Part shown: piece after piece, positions 31,577 through 40,466 of the stretch
How positions within the stretch are numbered: position 1 is the first letter of the stretch
How the letters are laid out: each line of letters starts with the position of its first letter
From: Heliocidaris erythrogramma
Taxonomy: Eukaryota; Echinodermata; Echinoidea; Camarodonta; Echinometridae
Length of the DNA stretch: 64,000 nucleotides
Direction: 5' to 3'
Assembly (NCBI GenBank): GCA_025617745.1
Contig: CM046863.1
Span: 496,001 to 560,000, forward strand
Position numbers and translations under genes: made by a program
Notes under the pieces: generated by a model
What the model was told of the DNA's origin: nothing
Database searches by the model: none
The model's input: the letters and a program-made list of their open reading frames with translations, nothing else

Positions 31577-32660
31577 AGCCAGCTCGCGCCTAGCCTCTTG
31601 TCGAGGCCCTGGCGCTGTTGAAATCCTTGGCGATATGGAGGCAAATTTCCGACGAGCGAAGCGAGCCAGAAACACCGAGGCGCTTCTTGCGCCGAGAGCC
31701 TCTTGACACCCGACCTGAATTATATATTCATGAGGCACGATTTCCTACTGAATTATGCATGAAAACGTGAATAGCTAGATAACCGCGGCGATCGCCCAGC
31801 AAATTGGCCAATGAAATCTCAAGGATTTCTTACTTCAGTTCTGGACTAGTCTATTATTATTATTTTTTTTTGGGGGGGGGGGGGATTACGTAAATCTCTT
31901 GCTCAAAATACATTCACAGACAAGCACATTATGAAGAATTCGATCTCTAGCTTACAAACCATGGTAATTTGAAATAAGACAAATGTACATATTTCTCAAG
32001 AAATCATCATATATTTACAAATAATGAAGAATGGGCAATAAAAGTCACCGTTCAACAATAGATGCATCTCCATCAATTCTGATGTAACCAAGGAGTTACC
32101 AGCAACTTCACTGCCCGGCAAGGCCCCGGGGGATCCGCCTGGCCCAGCTCGCGAAGCAGTCTCACTCTCCATCCCTGGCCCACGGAGGTAATCAGCACAG
32201 AGCGATAGCGCGTGAAAAATAACACTTTTTCCATAGCCAGTAGGCAGATTCACAAAAACATCTTGTCCTTTAAGTGCAGATTTGATTGCATCAACTTGCA
32301 AATCTTTGAATCTGTCAATCTTCAACATTCTAGCGGCATATTCTAAGCTCTTACAAATATCGTCACCACTCGTGGAAGAAACGTTGAACGCCATTTTGGG
32401 CTGCGATTAATTAATATGTAAGAAACAGCGTGCAGTCGAGTCATGAATATTGAACATTACGTCATGGTAGCTCGCGCTTATTGGATGATTTTCACCGACC
32501 AAAATTTGGTCGGAATATTCGTCAAAACAATGAAATACAAAATAAATTCAGATCGGGTGTTAAGAGGCCCTCCGCGCAAGCGCCTCGGTTTTGCCTCCAT
32601 ATCGCCAAGGATTTCAACAGCGCCAGGGCCTCGACAAGAGGCTAGCACGCGCCTGGCTTA
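31577..32660. mobile_element. 1.08-kb foldback unit carrying a RecQ-type helicase start
   Basis: Inverted arms 31577-31722 and 32545-32660 (CTCTTGTCGAGGCCCTGGCG, TTGAAATCCTTGGCGATATG and complements). The interior encodes, on minus, the first part of a RecQ-like helicase. G tract at 31870-31884. A second, related inverted pair (32663-33260) abuts it. The arms plus gene fragment suggest a mobile unit or captured exon; no transposase is present. Confidence 0.65.
31996..32394 (-). pseudogene. RecQ-like DNA helicase, N-terminal exon fragment
   Basis: From ATG 32394: an N-terminal leader (about 30 residues), then the Q-motif-like FKDLQVDAIKSALKGQDVFV and the Walker A motif LPTGYGKSVIFHALSL (about residues 48-63), typical of RecQ family helicases. 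After about residue 70 (CADYLRG) the frame continues into Gly/Pro-rich residues that do not look like helicase, so the exon, or the captured piece, ends there. Motifs Ia to VI, including DEAH, are missing. Such RecQ-like fragments are common in aquatic invertebrate genomes; whether this one is a first exon of a spliced gene is unclear, since no further exon was found on this strand nearby. Confidence 0.75.
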
Positions 32661-32662
32661 GG

Positions 32663-33260
32663 AGCTAGCCTCGCACTAGCCTTTTGACAAGGCCCTCGTG
32701 ACTTGGCTATTTTTCTCGGCAAGTAAGCTAGTAGTGGCTGCATAACAAGACTAGCCGCCCAGCCCGGTGAATGCGCGATCGAGCGACGTGAGTCCGAGGG
32801 CCTTTTGGAACCTGGCCTGTATTTCTTATACTATCCTTTGTTGCTAGCGAGGATCTGCTACCTTATAGGTAGGAGCCAATCAGCGAACGTATCTTCCCAT
32901 GACGTCAGCATAAATTTGGTATGCAAATTCGCCTTCATCTGGAGCTAGCTCGCTCGGCACCCGGCGCTGCGGCCCGTGCAAGCTACATCAATCATGGAAA
33001 GCAAGCCCCGCAGATACCGTTGTGATTGGTCGATAATCCTCGGTAGGCGTGTTTAAGCATACGAATGTCAACTCGTGAATAATTCATATCGGACGATGGA
33101 AACCCAGGTTCCAAAAGGCCTCGCGACTAAAGTCGCTCGATCGCGCGTTCACCAGGGCCGTGTTGATTCTTTTCGTCGCCGGCTAGTCTCATCTCAGGCA
33201 CAGCATGACGAGGAAAATAGCCAAGTCACGAGGCCTTGTCAAAAGGCTAGCCTCGCACTT
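32663..33260. repeat. Second foldback unit, 0.6 kb
   Basis: Outer arms 32663-32719 and 33204-33260 (GCTAGCCTCGCACTAGCCTT and complement) and inner arms 32748-32813 and 33104-33187 (CGCGATCGAGCGAC, CCTTTTGGAACCTGG). Words such as GAGGCTAGC tie it to the unit on its left. No coding. Confidence 0.8.
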
Positions 33261-34489
33261 GCTACCTAGCCGCGCCGGCCAGTGGCCTCGGGCTGGGCAC
33301 ACGCCGTCCGCCACATGCACATCACACGCGGGCCCGGCCGGATATGGATCGGATGTACGTAAAAAATAATACGCAATCATATTGCAATATCAATAAGTAG
33401 GCCTACGTTTGATTTGTCAAAAGTTTGTTGAGTATATGGATCGCCAACACAAATTCATTCTGTGGAACACAAGTCACAGAGTATGAATTTCGACAATTTT
33501 TCATAAATTTCATACAATTCTTTTTTTTCTTCCTTTATTTATATTTTTTAAAATTTTAAAACCTGATATGTTTTTTTAAAGTATACGCGCGTATACCCGA
33601 AAAAGTCCAATTTCTTTTTTACGTATACGGCGTATACAAGCGTATACGCTCCACTACACCACTGGTTTACGTATACTCATTTTTAGTAAACGTATACTCA
33701 ATTGAGTATACGTACAAGTATAGGTATTGTGTCATCGATGGCCTTCCATAAACGGACGCGTTCGACGCACAAACTTTGTGTACGAGTGAATGGGGCTTAC
33801 GCAATCCTGACTTTCCCCACGGCCGCCCGGTGGCATATCCCTTTAACCTATGTAGCTGCGCTCACTACACACTAAATTCAGCGGGAATAAAGGTTATATC
33901 CGAAAAATTTAAGCGCAAGCTTATCTGCGCATGCGTATATACATATTCATAGTTTGTATTCTCATGAATATTAATGAGAATCCGCCATTGTCATTTTGGT
34001 TGGCCTCTACCGACTATCAGCGACCGGCTGACCGTCCAGGCCAGGCTACAAGTACAACTACAGGCTAGGCCAATGCCCACGGGATGAGCTCTAGCGCGCG
34101 CGTTAGTATTGCCTAGGAGTTATCACTCCTTGGTATTGCAAGCTCTGTCAACATTACACCCCACTGCGCAGGGCTAGTTTCTGGTGTGAATTCGGGGCAG
34201 GTTTCAGCCACAACGGCAGGCCAATGTAAATAGACGTATACGCTGTGCCGAAAGAAGGAGGTATGCCCACCGTTACAAGCTATAAGCGTCATGACATACA
34301 CTTTAATTCACACTTATAAAATTTCAATTTTTAATCATAAATATCTTGATAATGAAATCAGCAAATGACTTGTAAAAACCATACGATTCCTGACTGACCT
34401 AAAGGTTTCTAATTATGATTGCAGCATGAGCTAATTCAGATTTTTTTTCTTCTGATTTCCAACAAAGTTAAGCAATACCTTTAACATTT
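33261..34489. repeat. Non-coding: third palindrome block and inverted-repeat partner
   Basis: 33580-33735 carries GTATACG words and TACTCAATTGAGTATACG, inverted relative to 25840-25930. 33905-34012 is the inverted partner of 18913-19025. The remainder shows no gene. Confidence 0.7.
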
Positions 34490-34989
34490 NNNNNNNNNNN
34501 NNNNNNNNNNNNNNNNNNNNNNNNNNNNNNNNNNNNNNNNNNNNNNNNNNNNNNNNNNNNNNNNNNNNNNNNNNNNNNNNNNNNNNNNNNNNNNNNNNNN
34601 NNNNNNNNNNNNNNNNNNNNNNNNNNNNNNNNNNNNNNNNNNNNNNNNNNNNNNNNNNNNNNNNNNNNNNNNNNNNNNNNNNNNNNNNNNNNNNNNNNNN
34701 NNNNNNNNNNNNNNNNNNNNNNNNNNNNNNNNNNNNNNNNNNNNNNNNNNNNNNNNNNNNNNNNNNNNNNNNNNNNNNNNNNNNNNNNNNNNNNNNNNNN
34801 NNNNNNNNNNNNNNNNNNNNNNNNNNNNNNNNNNNNNNNNNNNNNNNNNNNNNNNNNNNNNNNNNNNNNNNNNNNNNNNNNNNNNNNNNNNNNNNNNNNN
34901 NNNNNNNNNNNNNNNNNNNNNNNNNNNNNNNNNNNNNNNNNNNNNNNNNNNNNNNNNNNNNNNNNNNNNNNNNNNNNNNNNNNNNNNNN
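34490..34989. other. Assembly gap (500 N)
   Basis: Exactly 500 N, the usual placeholder for a gap of unknown size between contigs. Distances across it, and open frames drawn through it, mean nothing. Confidence 0.99.
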
Positions 34990-35412
34990 TGAATTCCGTG
35001 TTTTAAATGTAAACGTGAGTTGTCTTGCATTCCACACCTTTTTATTATTTCTCTCTCTTCTCTCTCTGCATCTGTCTGTCTCTCACTATTTCTATTTTTT
35101 TAATTGTGTGTTTATCAATTATCAATGTGTCAAAATTTTCTGCTTTGTTTTCTCTAAAGGTATACCTTTTATGTCACCCCCCCCCCCCCCGCCTTAAGAA
35201 AAAAAAAACGCTCCGCCACACAGACAGTGGATAGCTCTTTTTAACATTTCATTACTCAGCTATATTTCAAACCAAACTCAGTGGGCAGATAAATGCCTAC
35301 TAATTTGTAAACAATGAATATTTTGTGCAAATTTAGTTTGAAACGGTGAAATCTTCCGCAAACACAAGCTCACCTCCAACCATGCAGTTTTTATTATACT
35401 CATCTACCTTAC

Positions 35413-35658
35413 CTTCTACTACAGTTATAGTGAATGCACAAGTCGCTTTGTTCTCCGAAGGATCCAGTGCAGTATAAGTGATATTTGTTTGTCCAACAAA
35501 CAGAAAGGATGGTGAAGGGCGGTCTGGAGTAATAGTTACTTGGCCAGAGTTGTCTGTGGCTGAGGCTTCAGTCCAGGTAACTGTAACACCAGTTGATCCC
35601 AAAGCAGTAAGTTCAGTGAATCCCGCAGGGCATATTATGATGGGATTGGTCGTATCGA
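35413..35658 (-). CDS. HYR-domain exon (HYR-3 of the modular gene)
   Basis: Internal exon of 246 bp (82 codons) on minus. Acceptor CCACAG at 35659-35664, donor GTAAGG starting at 35412; both introns are phase 1. It encodes one hyalin repeat: DTTNPIIICPAGFTELTALG at the start with the first conserved Cys, TWTEASATDNSG in the middle, the FLFVGQTNITYTALDPSENK signature and the closing CAFTITV. HYR modules have an immunoglobulin-like fold and occur in extracellular adhesion proteins. It is the third HYR exon in order after those at 50049 and 43201. A DIRS-like element sits in the intron before it. Confidence 0.92.
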
Positions 35659-36026
35659 CTGTGGAGACCACAGAGAGAAGAAAAAGTACTTTATGCCTAT
35701 GTCCTCCTTAATCATGTCATTCATCTGATATTCTCTAAAATTGTAAAATCAGCAGTGATTTTCTTATTTACTAGATAAATCTATATACCTACCTATTCTG
35801 CTCGTCTCTTGACTACGCTACCCGATCGAGAACTTTAACACAAAAGAGTCACAATATTGTGCGCACCCCCGTAACCCATTGTTATCCCCTTCGTCACTTA
35901 CCCGCAAGAATACGCAACGGCCATCTTCCTCTATTGCTAGCAACCCCAGAGTAAAACATGTTGCTTGCAAGGCGAGGGGTAGGAGAGAGGGTCATATATA
36001 GGTATATAGTGAGGAAGGAAACAGGG
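35659..36026. other. Intron sequence between HYR-3 and the DIRS-like element
   Basis: No exon recognised. The part from about 35800 (GACTACGCTACCCGATCGAG...) may already be the terminal region of the DIRS-like element, but I could not define its end repeats. Confidence 0.45.
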
Positions 36027-36400
36027 TTAAAGAGAAGACACTGCCTTAAGGTAGCATGAGATGAAAGAATTGGGCGAACGCCAATAGGCCGCCCTCAAAA
36101 TATTATCCAGCGTCACACCTTGAAAAAGGGTCCAGGAAGAGCATGGGGCTTACTATCTGATAAGAAATCTGCAATTGAACAAATAGGAGCCTTAGACGGG
36201 GTTTGATTTCGCTCTTTACACCAAAGGAAAAAGACCGAAAGACGGAAATTATAAATTTCCCTAGTAGAAACTCTACGACTGGACATTAAAAAGTCCGCGG
36301 CTCTATCAGAGAGACCCGACTGTCTTGCAGATTCCCCGACAGGGGCCAAGCAGTCAAATGAAGGGACTCCGGACTGTGGTGAAGAATCCCCGAGAGGGGT
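36027..36400 (-). pseudogene. Tyrosine recombinase of DIRS-like element, core deleted
   Basis: In the frame that is open from 37681 to 36113, the last about 65 residues are the N-terminal core-binding region of a tyrosine recombinase (LSDRAADFLMSSRRVSTREIY, FFLWCKERN). After PGPFF the frame stops, and another frame carries the recombinase C-terminus (VTLDNILRAAYWRSPNSF, then CYL with the presumed catalytic Tyr), ending at the stop at 36027-36029. The 150 or so residues between, with the catalytic Arg, His and second Arg, are deleted. It cannot recombine. Confidence 0.8.
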
Positions 36401-38348
36401 TGCAACACTAGATCCGTTCTTAACGGAAGAAGGAACGGTTGAGCCACCAGAAGGCTCATTAGCTCCGGAAACCAACTCCTCCTGGGCCAAAAAGGAGCTA
36501 TCACAAGCACCCGAGCCCGATCTTCCCTGATCTTCCGCAAGACTCGCGGAATCAGCTGGAAGGGAGGGAAGGCGAACCCTCGAAGATTCTCCCAACTGAG
36601 AGAGAAAGCATCCAGAGCCCAAGCTCCCTGATCGCGAACACGGGAGCAATATTTCGGAAGTTGGTGGTTCAGGACCGACGCAAAAAGATCCACTTCCAGT
36701 GGGCCCAGGCAACTGCGAATGCGGCAAAAGACCTCTGGATGGAGCATCCATTCTGATGGAAGACACCTGCCCCGGGACAGAAAATCCGCAATGAGGTTTT
36801 CCTGACCGGGGATGAAAGAGGCAACGGGTGTGATCGCCATGCGACGACACCACCTCCACAGCTGTGCTGCTAGGGCATTCAGGGTAGCAGAACGAGTGCC
36901 TCCCTGCCGATTGATATAAGCCGCCACAGTGACATTGTCCGTGAGGATCAGAACTGAACGACTGAGAAGTCGACTTCTGAAGTGGAGCAGGGTTAAAAGA
37001 ACTGCCATAAACTCCAGGACATTGATATGGGGAAGAGTCCCAAGATGAGACCAATCCCCCGCGACCGTGCTGCCATTGCAATGTCCGCCCCACCCCAACC
37101 GAGAGGCGTCCGTCGAAACCGAGATCGACGGAAGGGGGGTACGGAAGGACTTGCCTCGCGCGAGAAACTCCTCGTTCGTCCAACGGGAGAGAAGAGACTT
37201 GATTCCTATTGGTACTGGAATCCAGACCAACAGAGAATCCTTGCCTGGTTTGTAAAACCTGGGGAGATGTCTCTGAAACGGTCTCATAAGGAGCCGGCAA
37301 TCCTCCAGAACATCGACTAGACTGGCTAGATATCCCAAAAACTGAAGCCACTGTCTGGCCTTGACCTTTCTGGCCAGAATGAGCTTGCGAGCCGCCGAGA
37401 CAATAGTGAGAATCCTGTCTCGACTGGGCCGAGCCAACTGATTCCGAATGTCTAACACAGCCCCCAGAGAAACTGGGCTGCGAGTAGGAACTAACTCTGA
37501 CTTTTCCCAATTTATTAGGAAACCCAAATCTTGAGTAAGATTGACGAGCAAACGAGTCTCGTCCAACAAACGATCGTGCGACTCCGCTAGGAGAAGCCAG
37601 TCGTCCAGGTAGCAAAATAGCCGAAGGCCGCGGCGCCTCAGTGAGGCTGCCAGCACGGCTACAACCCGAGGGGCTGGGCACAGCCCGAAGGGAAGAGCGC
37701 GAAAGCGAAAAGTCTCTGAGAGGAAGGAAAACCCCAGAAGATCGCGCGAAGCACGATGAATGGGAATATGGAAATACGCATCCTTGAGATCTATCGAGAC
37801 CGTGTAGTCCTTCCTCTTGATCAACGGGAGAATGGAGGCGAGAGTCTCCATCCGAAAATGTACTGAAGGAATGAATTTGTTTATTTTTTTCAAGTTTAGT
37901 ATCAAACGAAGTTTTCCCGAGCGCTTGGGAATAACAAAGAAAGGGAAAGAGACGGCCGGTCTCTTACCCTTTCTATAGCCCTCTTTTTCAACAGAGATTC
38001 GATCTCCGTTGAGGCATGAGAACGAGCCAGGGCAGACATGGGAGGTGAACGAGTTCTTATAGCCCCTCCGGGGAGCGGGGCGGATAGATCTATGAAGAAT
38101 CCGTCTCGCACGACGGAGAGCACAAATGCGTCCCCGGAGATGGCCTCCCAAGCGGGGAGAAAGGAACGAAGTCGGCCACCTACCATGTCGAAATGAACAA
38201 GCGCTCGGGGAAGACCATCAAAGCCTAGGCTTAGCCTTATGCGAATCCATCGCCTTGCCACGAGAACCTCTCGAAGAGCCTCTGCCACGTCCTCCTCTCC
38301 CACGAGAAGGAGCTGGCTGAGGCTCAGCAGGCGGGACCCCAGAAACAC
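36286..38348 (-). pseudogene. DIRS-like reverse transcriptase / RNase H, one frameshift
   Basis: The N-terminal part lies in the frame 38348-37902 (GGRLRSFLPAWEAISGDAFV, STEIESLLKKRAIERV). Near 37945 the reading shifts to the long frame ending at 36286. RT motifs: FFVIPKRSGKLRLILNLKKI; SIDLKDAYFHIPI (first Asp); LPFGLCPAP; FCYLDDWLLL (catalytic LDD). RNase H: STDASRLGWGG, NVLEFMAVLL and LILTDNVTVAAYI supply Asp, Glu and Asp. After it comes the DIRS-typical segment LEVDLFASVLNHQLPKYCSR. An overlapping +1 frame stays open for more than 500 codons, because this is where the recombinase frame begins. Confidence 0.9.
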
Positions 38349-39918
38349 GACTGTGTTGCCCCGAAGCGGGACCGGCAGGCCTCCGACGGACAGGGGCCCG
38401 CGTCGACTTAGAGTGAGCGCGAAACTGCGTAGTCATGTCAGAGACCTGCTTTCGCGCATCGATTTTTCTTTGAAAAACCGTAGCGAATTGACCACCAAAA
38501 AAGCGAAGGACCCCGAGACGGAACATCGGCGGGATGTCCGACTCCTTAACCCCAAGGGCCGAAAGAGCCAAGACTCTGCGATGGTACGTGACCGAGGCAG
38601 CTGCAGTGGAAAGCTGTGACCACTGCAAACTAAAAAGAGTATGCAGCAGGTCATCAATAACCAGCTTGTCACCATCAGTGACATTCAACTCCTCCGCCCT
38701 AGACCTGAGGTCGGAGAGAAAACCTTGAAAAGCAGCCAAACGCATACCTGCTCTGACCTGGCTTTCAACACTACTCCAACGCTTATCCTCAGACCTAAAA
38801 GCGACAGAGGTAAGCGGATTGATCGTCCGCAAGCGACGACCCACCGCTAAAATCTCCGGAGAGAGAGACTTAGCTTTGAAAAAGCTGTCTTGATCTTGGG
38901 AAACAAAGGCAAAGGCCCTACCCTTAACCGCAACAGGGCGCTTAACTAGAAGCGCTGCTTCAATGCGGTCATACTCCAGCTTGAAATCCTCCGCAAGAGA
39001 AATACCCTCGGAGGAATCCTGCTGCCTGAACCAACGCGAAGTCGAACCCTGCGCGCGGGCTGACTGAAATTCAGGGAGATATTTGGACAACAAAGCAATC
39101 GCTTCTACCCCACAAAGGGAGAGCGACTGAGGCTCTGCCTGCCCAAACGATTCGGAAACCGAAGCTTGAGAGGCCGCCTCTAAATCTGGTTCCGCCTGAA
39201 TTGATTGGGACAAAGGACCGCCAACAAAGGACGAAACAGGCGGACCCTCCCATGGACCACCATAAGTCTCCTCGCCCGGCGGAGCCCCGAGGGCTGCGGG
39301 AATAGGAGGCGCATGCGATCCCGTCTCAGACAATGAAGAATCAACCATAAAAGGCTGATTAGTCTCAATGTCAGACCCTAGAATAGGGACAGAAGCAGGG
39401 GTTGTGGTGCCCGGTACAAGGGACCAACCCTGACTCTGAGCAAAAGCCCGCATCATGCCGAACATCTCAGATTGAGAGGACCCAGGCGGATTAGCCAGGC
39501 CAGACGGGCAAGAGGCAGGCAAAGCCTTGCCTCTTTTAGCCCCTTTCTTAGGCTTCTTTTTGGCTGGCTCAACAAGAGTCGAAGCCGAGACCCGCTTTTT
39601 AGAGCGTTTATTCGGTTTCGTTCGGATCCCCGAAGCCGCTTCGGAAACACGAACCGAACCCTCCGCGGAGGGACGCTCACCTCCCTCTACAGGAGAAGTG
39701 CACTGAGGGTATGAACCCAAAGTCGCGCACAAATTACCCATACTGGCTGAGCAAGAAGATGCAACAGCCATGGGCCGGGCGCTCAAGGCACCCAGTGCGA
39801 GGGCGGACCGGGAGGTCCCGGTATTTGCCCACCGACTACTAAAGGCATGTGAACTCGCTATTGTACCACTAGAAAGCGGCAATAGGAGAGCACTAGTAGA
39901 GCTCCGTAGAGCGCCCAT
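38218..39918 (-). CDS. DIRS-like gag protein
   Basis: ATG 39918, 566 codons without interruption. The N-terminal half is low in motifs, with a basic Lys-rich patch (TKPNKRSKKRVSASTLVEPA, about residues 100-125) and acidic/Ser-rich stretches. The C-terminal 200 residues are the conserved DIRS gag part (FQGFLSDLRSRAEELNVTDG, LGVLRFFGGQFATVFQRKID) ending in an Arg/Gly-rich tail (SRGRGGRGRGSSRGSRGK) for nucleic-acid binding. It overlaps the start of the RT frame by about 130 bases. No host homologue is recognised. Confidence 0.82.
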   Translation of the reverse strand: MGALRSSTSALLLPLSSGTIASSHAFSSRWANTGTSRSALALGALSARPMAVASSCSASMGNLCATLGSYPQCTSPVEGGERPSAEGSVRVSEAASGIRTKPNKRSKKRVSASTLVEPAKKKPKKGAKRGKALPASCPSGLANPPGSSQSEMFGMMRAFAQSQGWSLVPGTTTPASVPILGSDIETNQPFMVDSSLSETGSHAPPIPAALGAPPGEETYGGPWEGPPVSSFVGGPLSQSIQAEPDLEAASQASVSESFGQAEPQSLSLCGVEAIALLSKYLPEFQSARAQGSTSRWFRQQDSSEGISLAEDFKLEYDRIEAALLVKRPVAVKGRAFAFVSQDQDSFFKAKSLSPEILAVGRRLRTINPLTSVAFRSEDKRWSSVESQVRAGMRLAAFQGFLSDLRSRAEELNVTDGDKLVIDDLLHTLFSLQWSQLSTAAASVTYHRRVLALSALGVKESDIPPMFRLGVLRFFGGQFATVFQRKIDARKQVSDMTTQFRAHSKSTRAPVRRRPAGPASGQHSRVSGVPPAEPQPAPSRGRGGRGRGSSRGSRGKAMDSHKAKPRL

Positions 39919-39923
39919 AATTC

Positions 39924-40439
39924 TTAGCTCGAGCCTCCCCCATCAGCTGGCAATATAGACAGCCCGGGCAGTACTCGTTCCCCCACTTGGCATCGGCCGG
40001 GGGCTAGGGTTTGAGAACCCAGACCAACATGGGCGGTGCCCGTGAGCTGCCCTGCAGTAGTGGCACGCGTCTCCCCTAACGGATTTAAGCGAGTCATCGC
40101 TACCGTGCGGGAAACAGACGTCCCCCCTTCTGGTCTGAATGACCGGAGGATTGGATTTGTGATATCCAAACCACTAGAACCTGACGCCACCCACCCCAAA
40201 GCCGTGGGCTTCGGAGTTGACATCCCAAGCTCAACTGATGCCACCCGCCCCGAAGCCGCAAGCTCCGAGGCTGGCAAACCCTGTAGGGAAGCACCACTGG
40301 GCAACTTACCTGCAGCCCTCCTCCCTCCCCCATGTACGAAAGTACTCGGGAGAGTTCTGGAAGGCCGAGTCGTCTTGCTAGACGACTCTTCGGAAGAAGC
40401 AGGTCTCCGCGACCTACCTGCTTCTTCTTCCAAACTCAT
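39924..40439 (-). other. Open frame upstream of the DIRS-like gag
   Basis: ATG 40439 (MSLEEEAGRSRRPASSEESS), 171 residues, Ser/Arg/Gly-rich, ending 6 bases before the gag ATG. It may be an N-terminal extension of gag now out of frame, or untranslated leader. No domain is seen. Confidence 0.4.
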
Positions 40440-40466
40440 AACACTGCAATAAATAAAAGTATACAA

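Larger units (their letters stand above)
36000..40466 (-). mobile_element. DIRS-like tyrosine-recombinase retrotransposon
   Basis: Minus strand: gag (39918-38218), RT/RNase H (38348-36286) and a tyrosine recombinase in a third, overlapping frame. Base composition is GC-richer than the surrounding intron. The order and the overlap of the recombinase frame with RT/RNase H are characteristic of DIRS elements. RT has one frameshift and the recombinase has lost its core, so it is inactive. It lies in the intron between HYR-2 and HYR-3. The right end is taken at the end of the 5' open frame; the terminal repeats were not resolved. Confidence 0.88.

Noticed and set aside
34431-35037. Long minus-strand frames spanning 34431-35037
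   Set aside because: They run through the 500-N gap and contain only unknown residues.
37027-39958. Plus-strand frames opposite the DIRS-like ORFs
   Set aside because: Antisense shadows in GC-rich coding sequence; no conserved motif.
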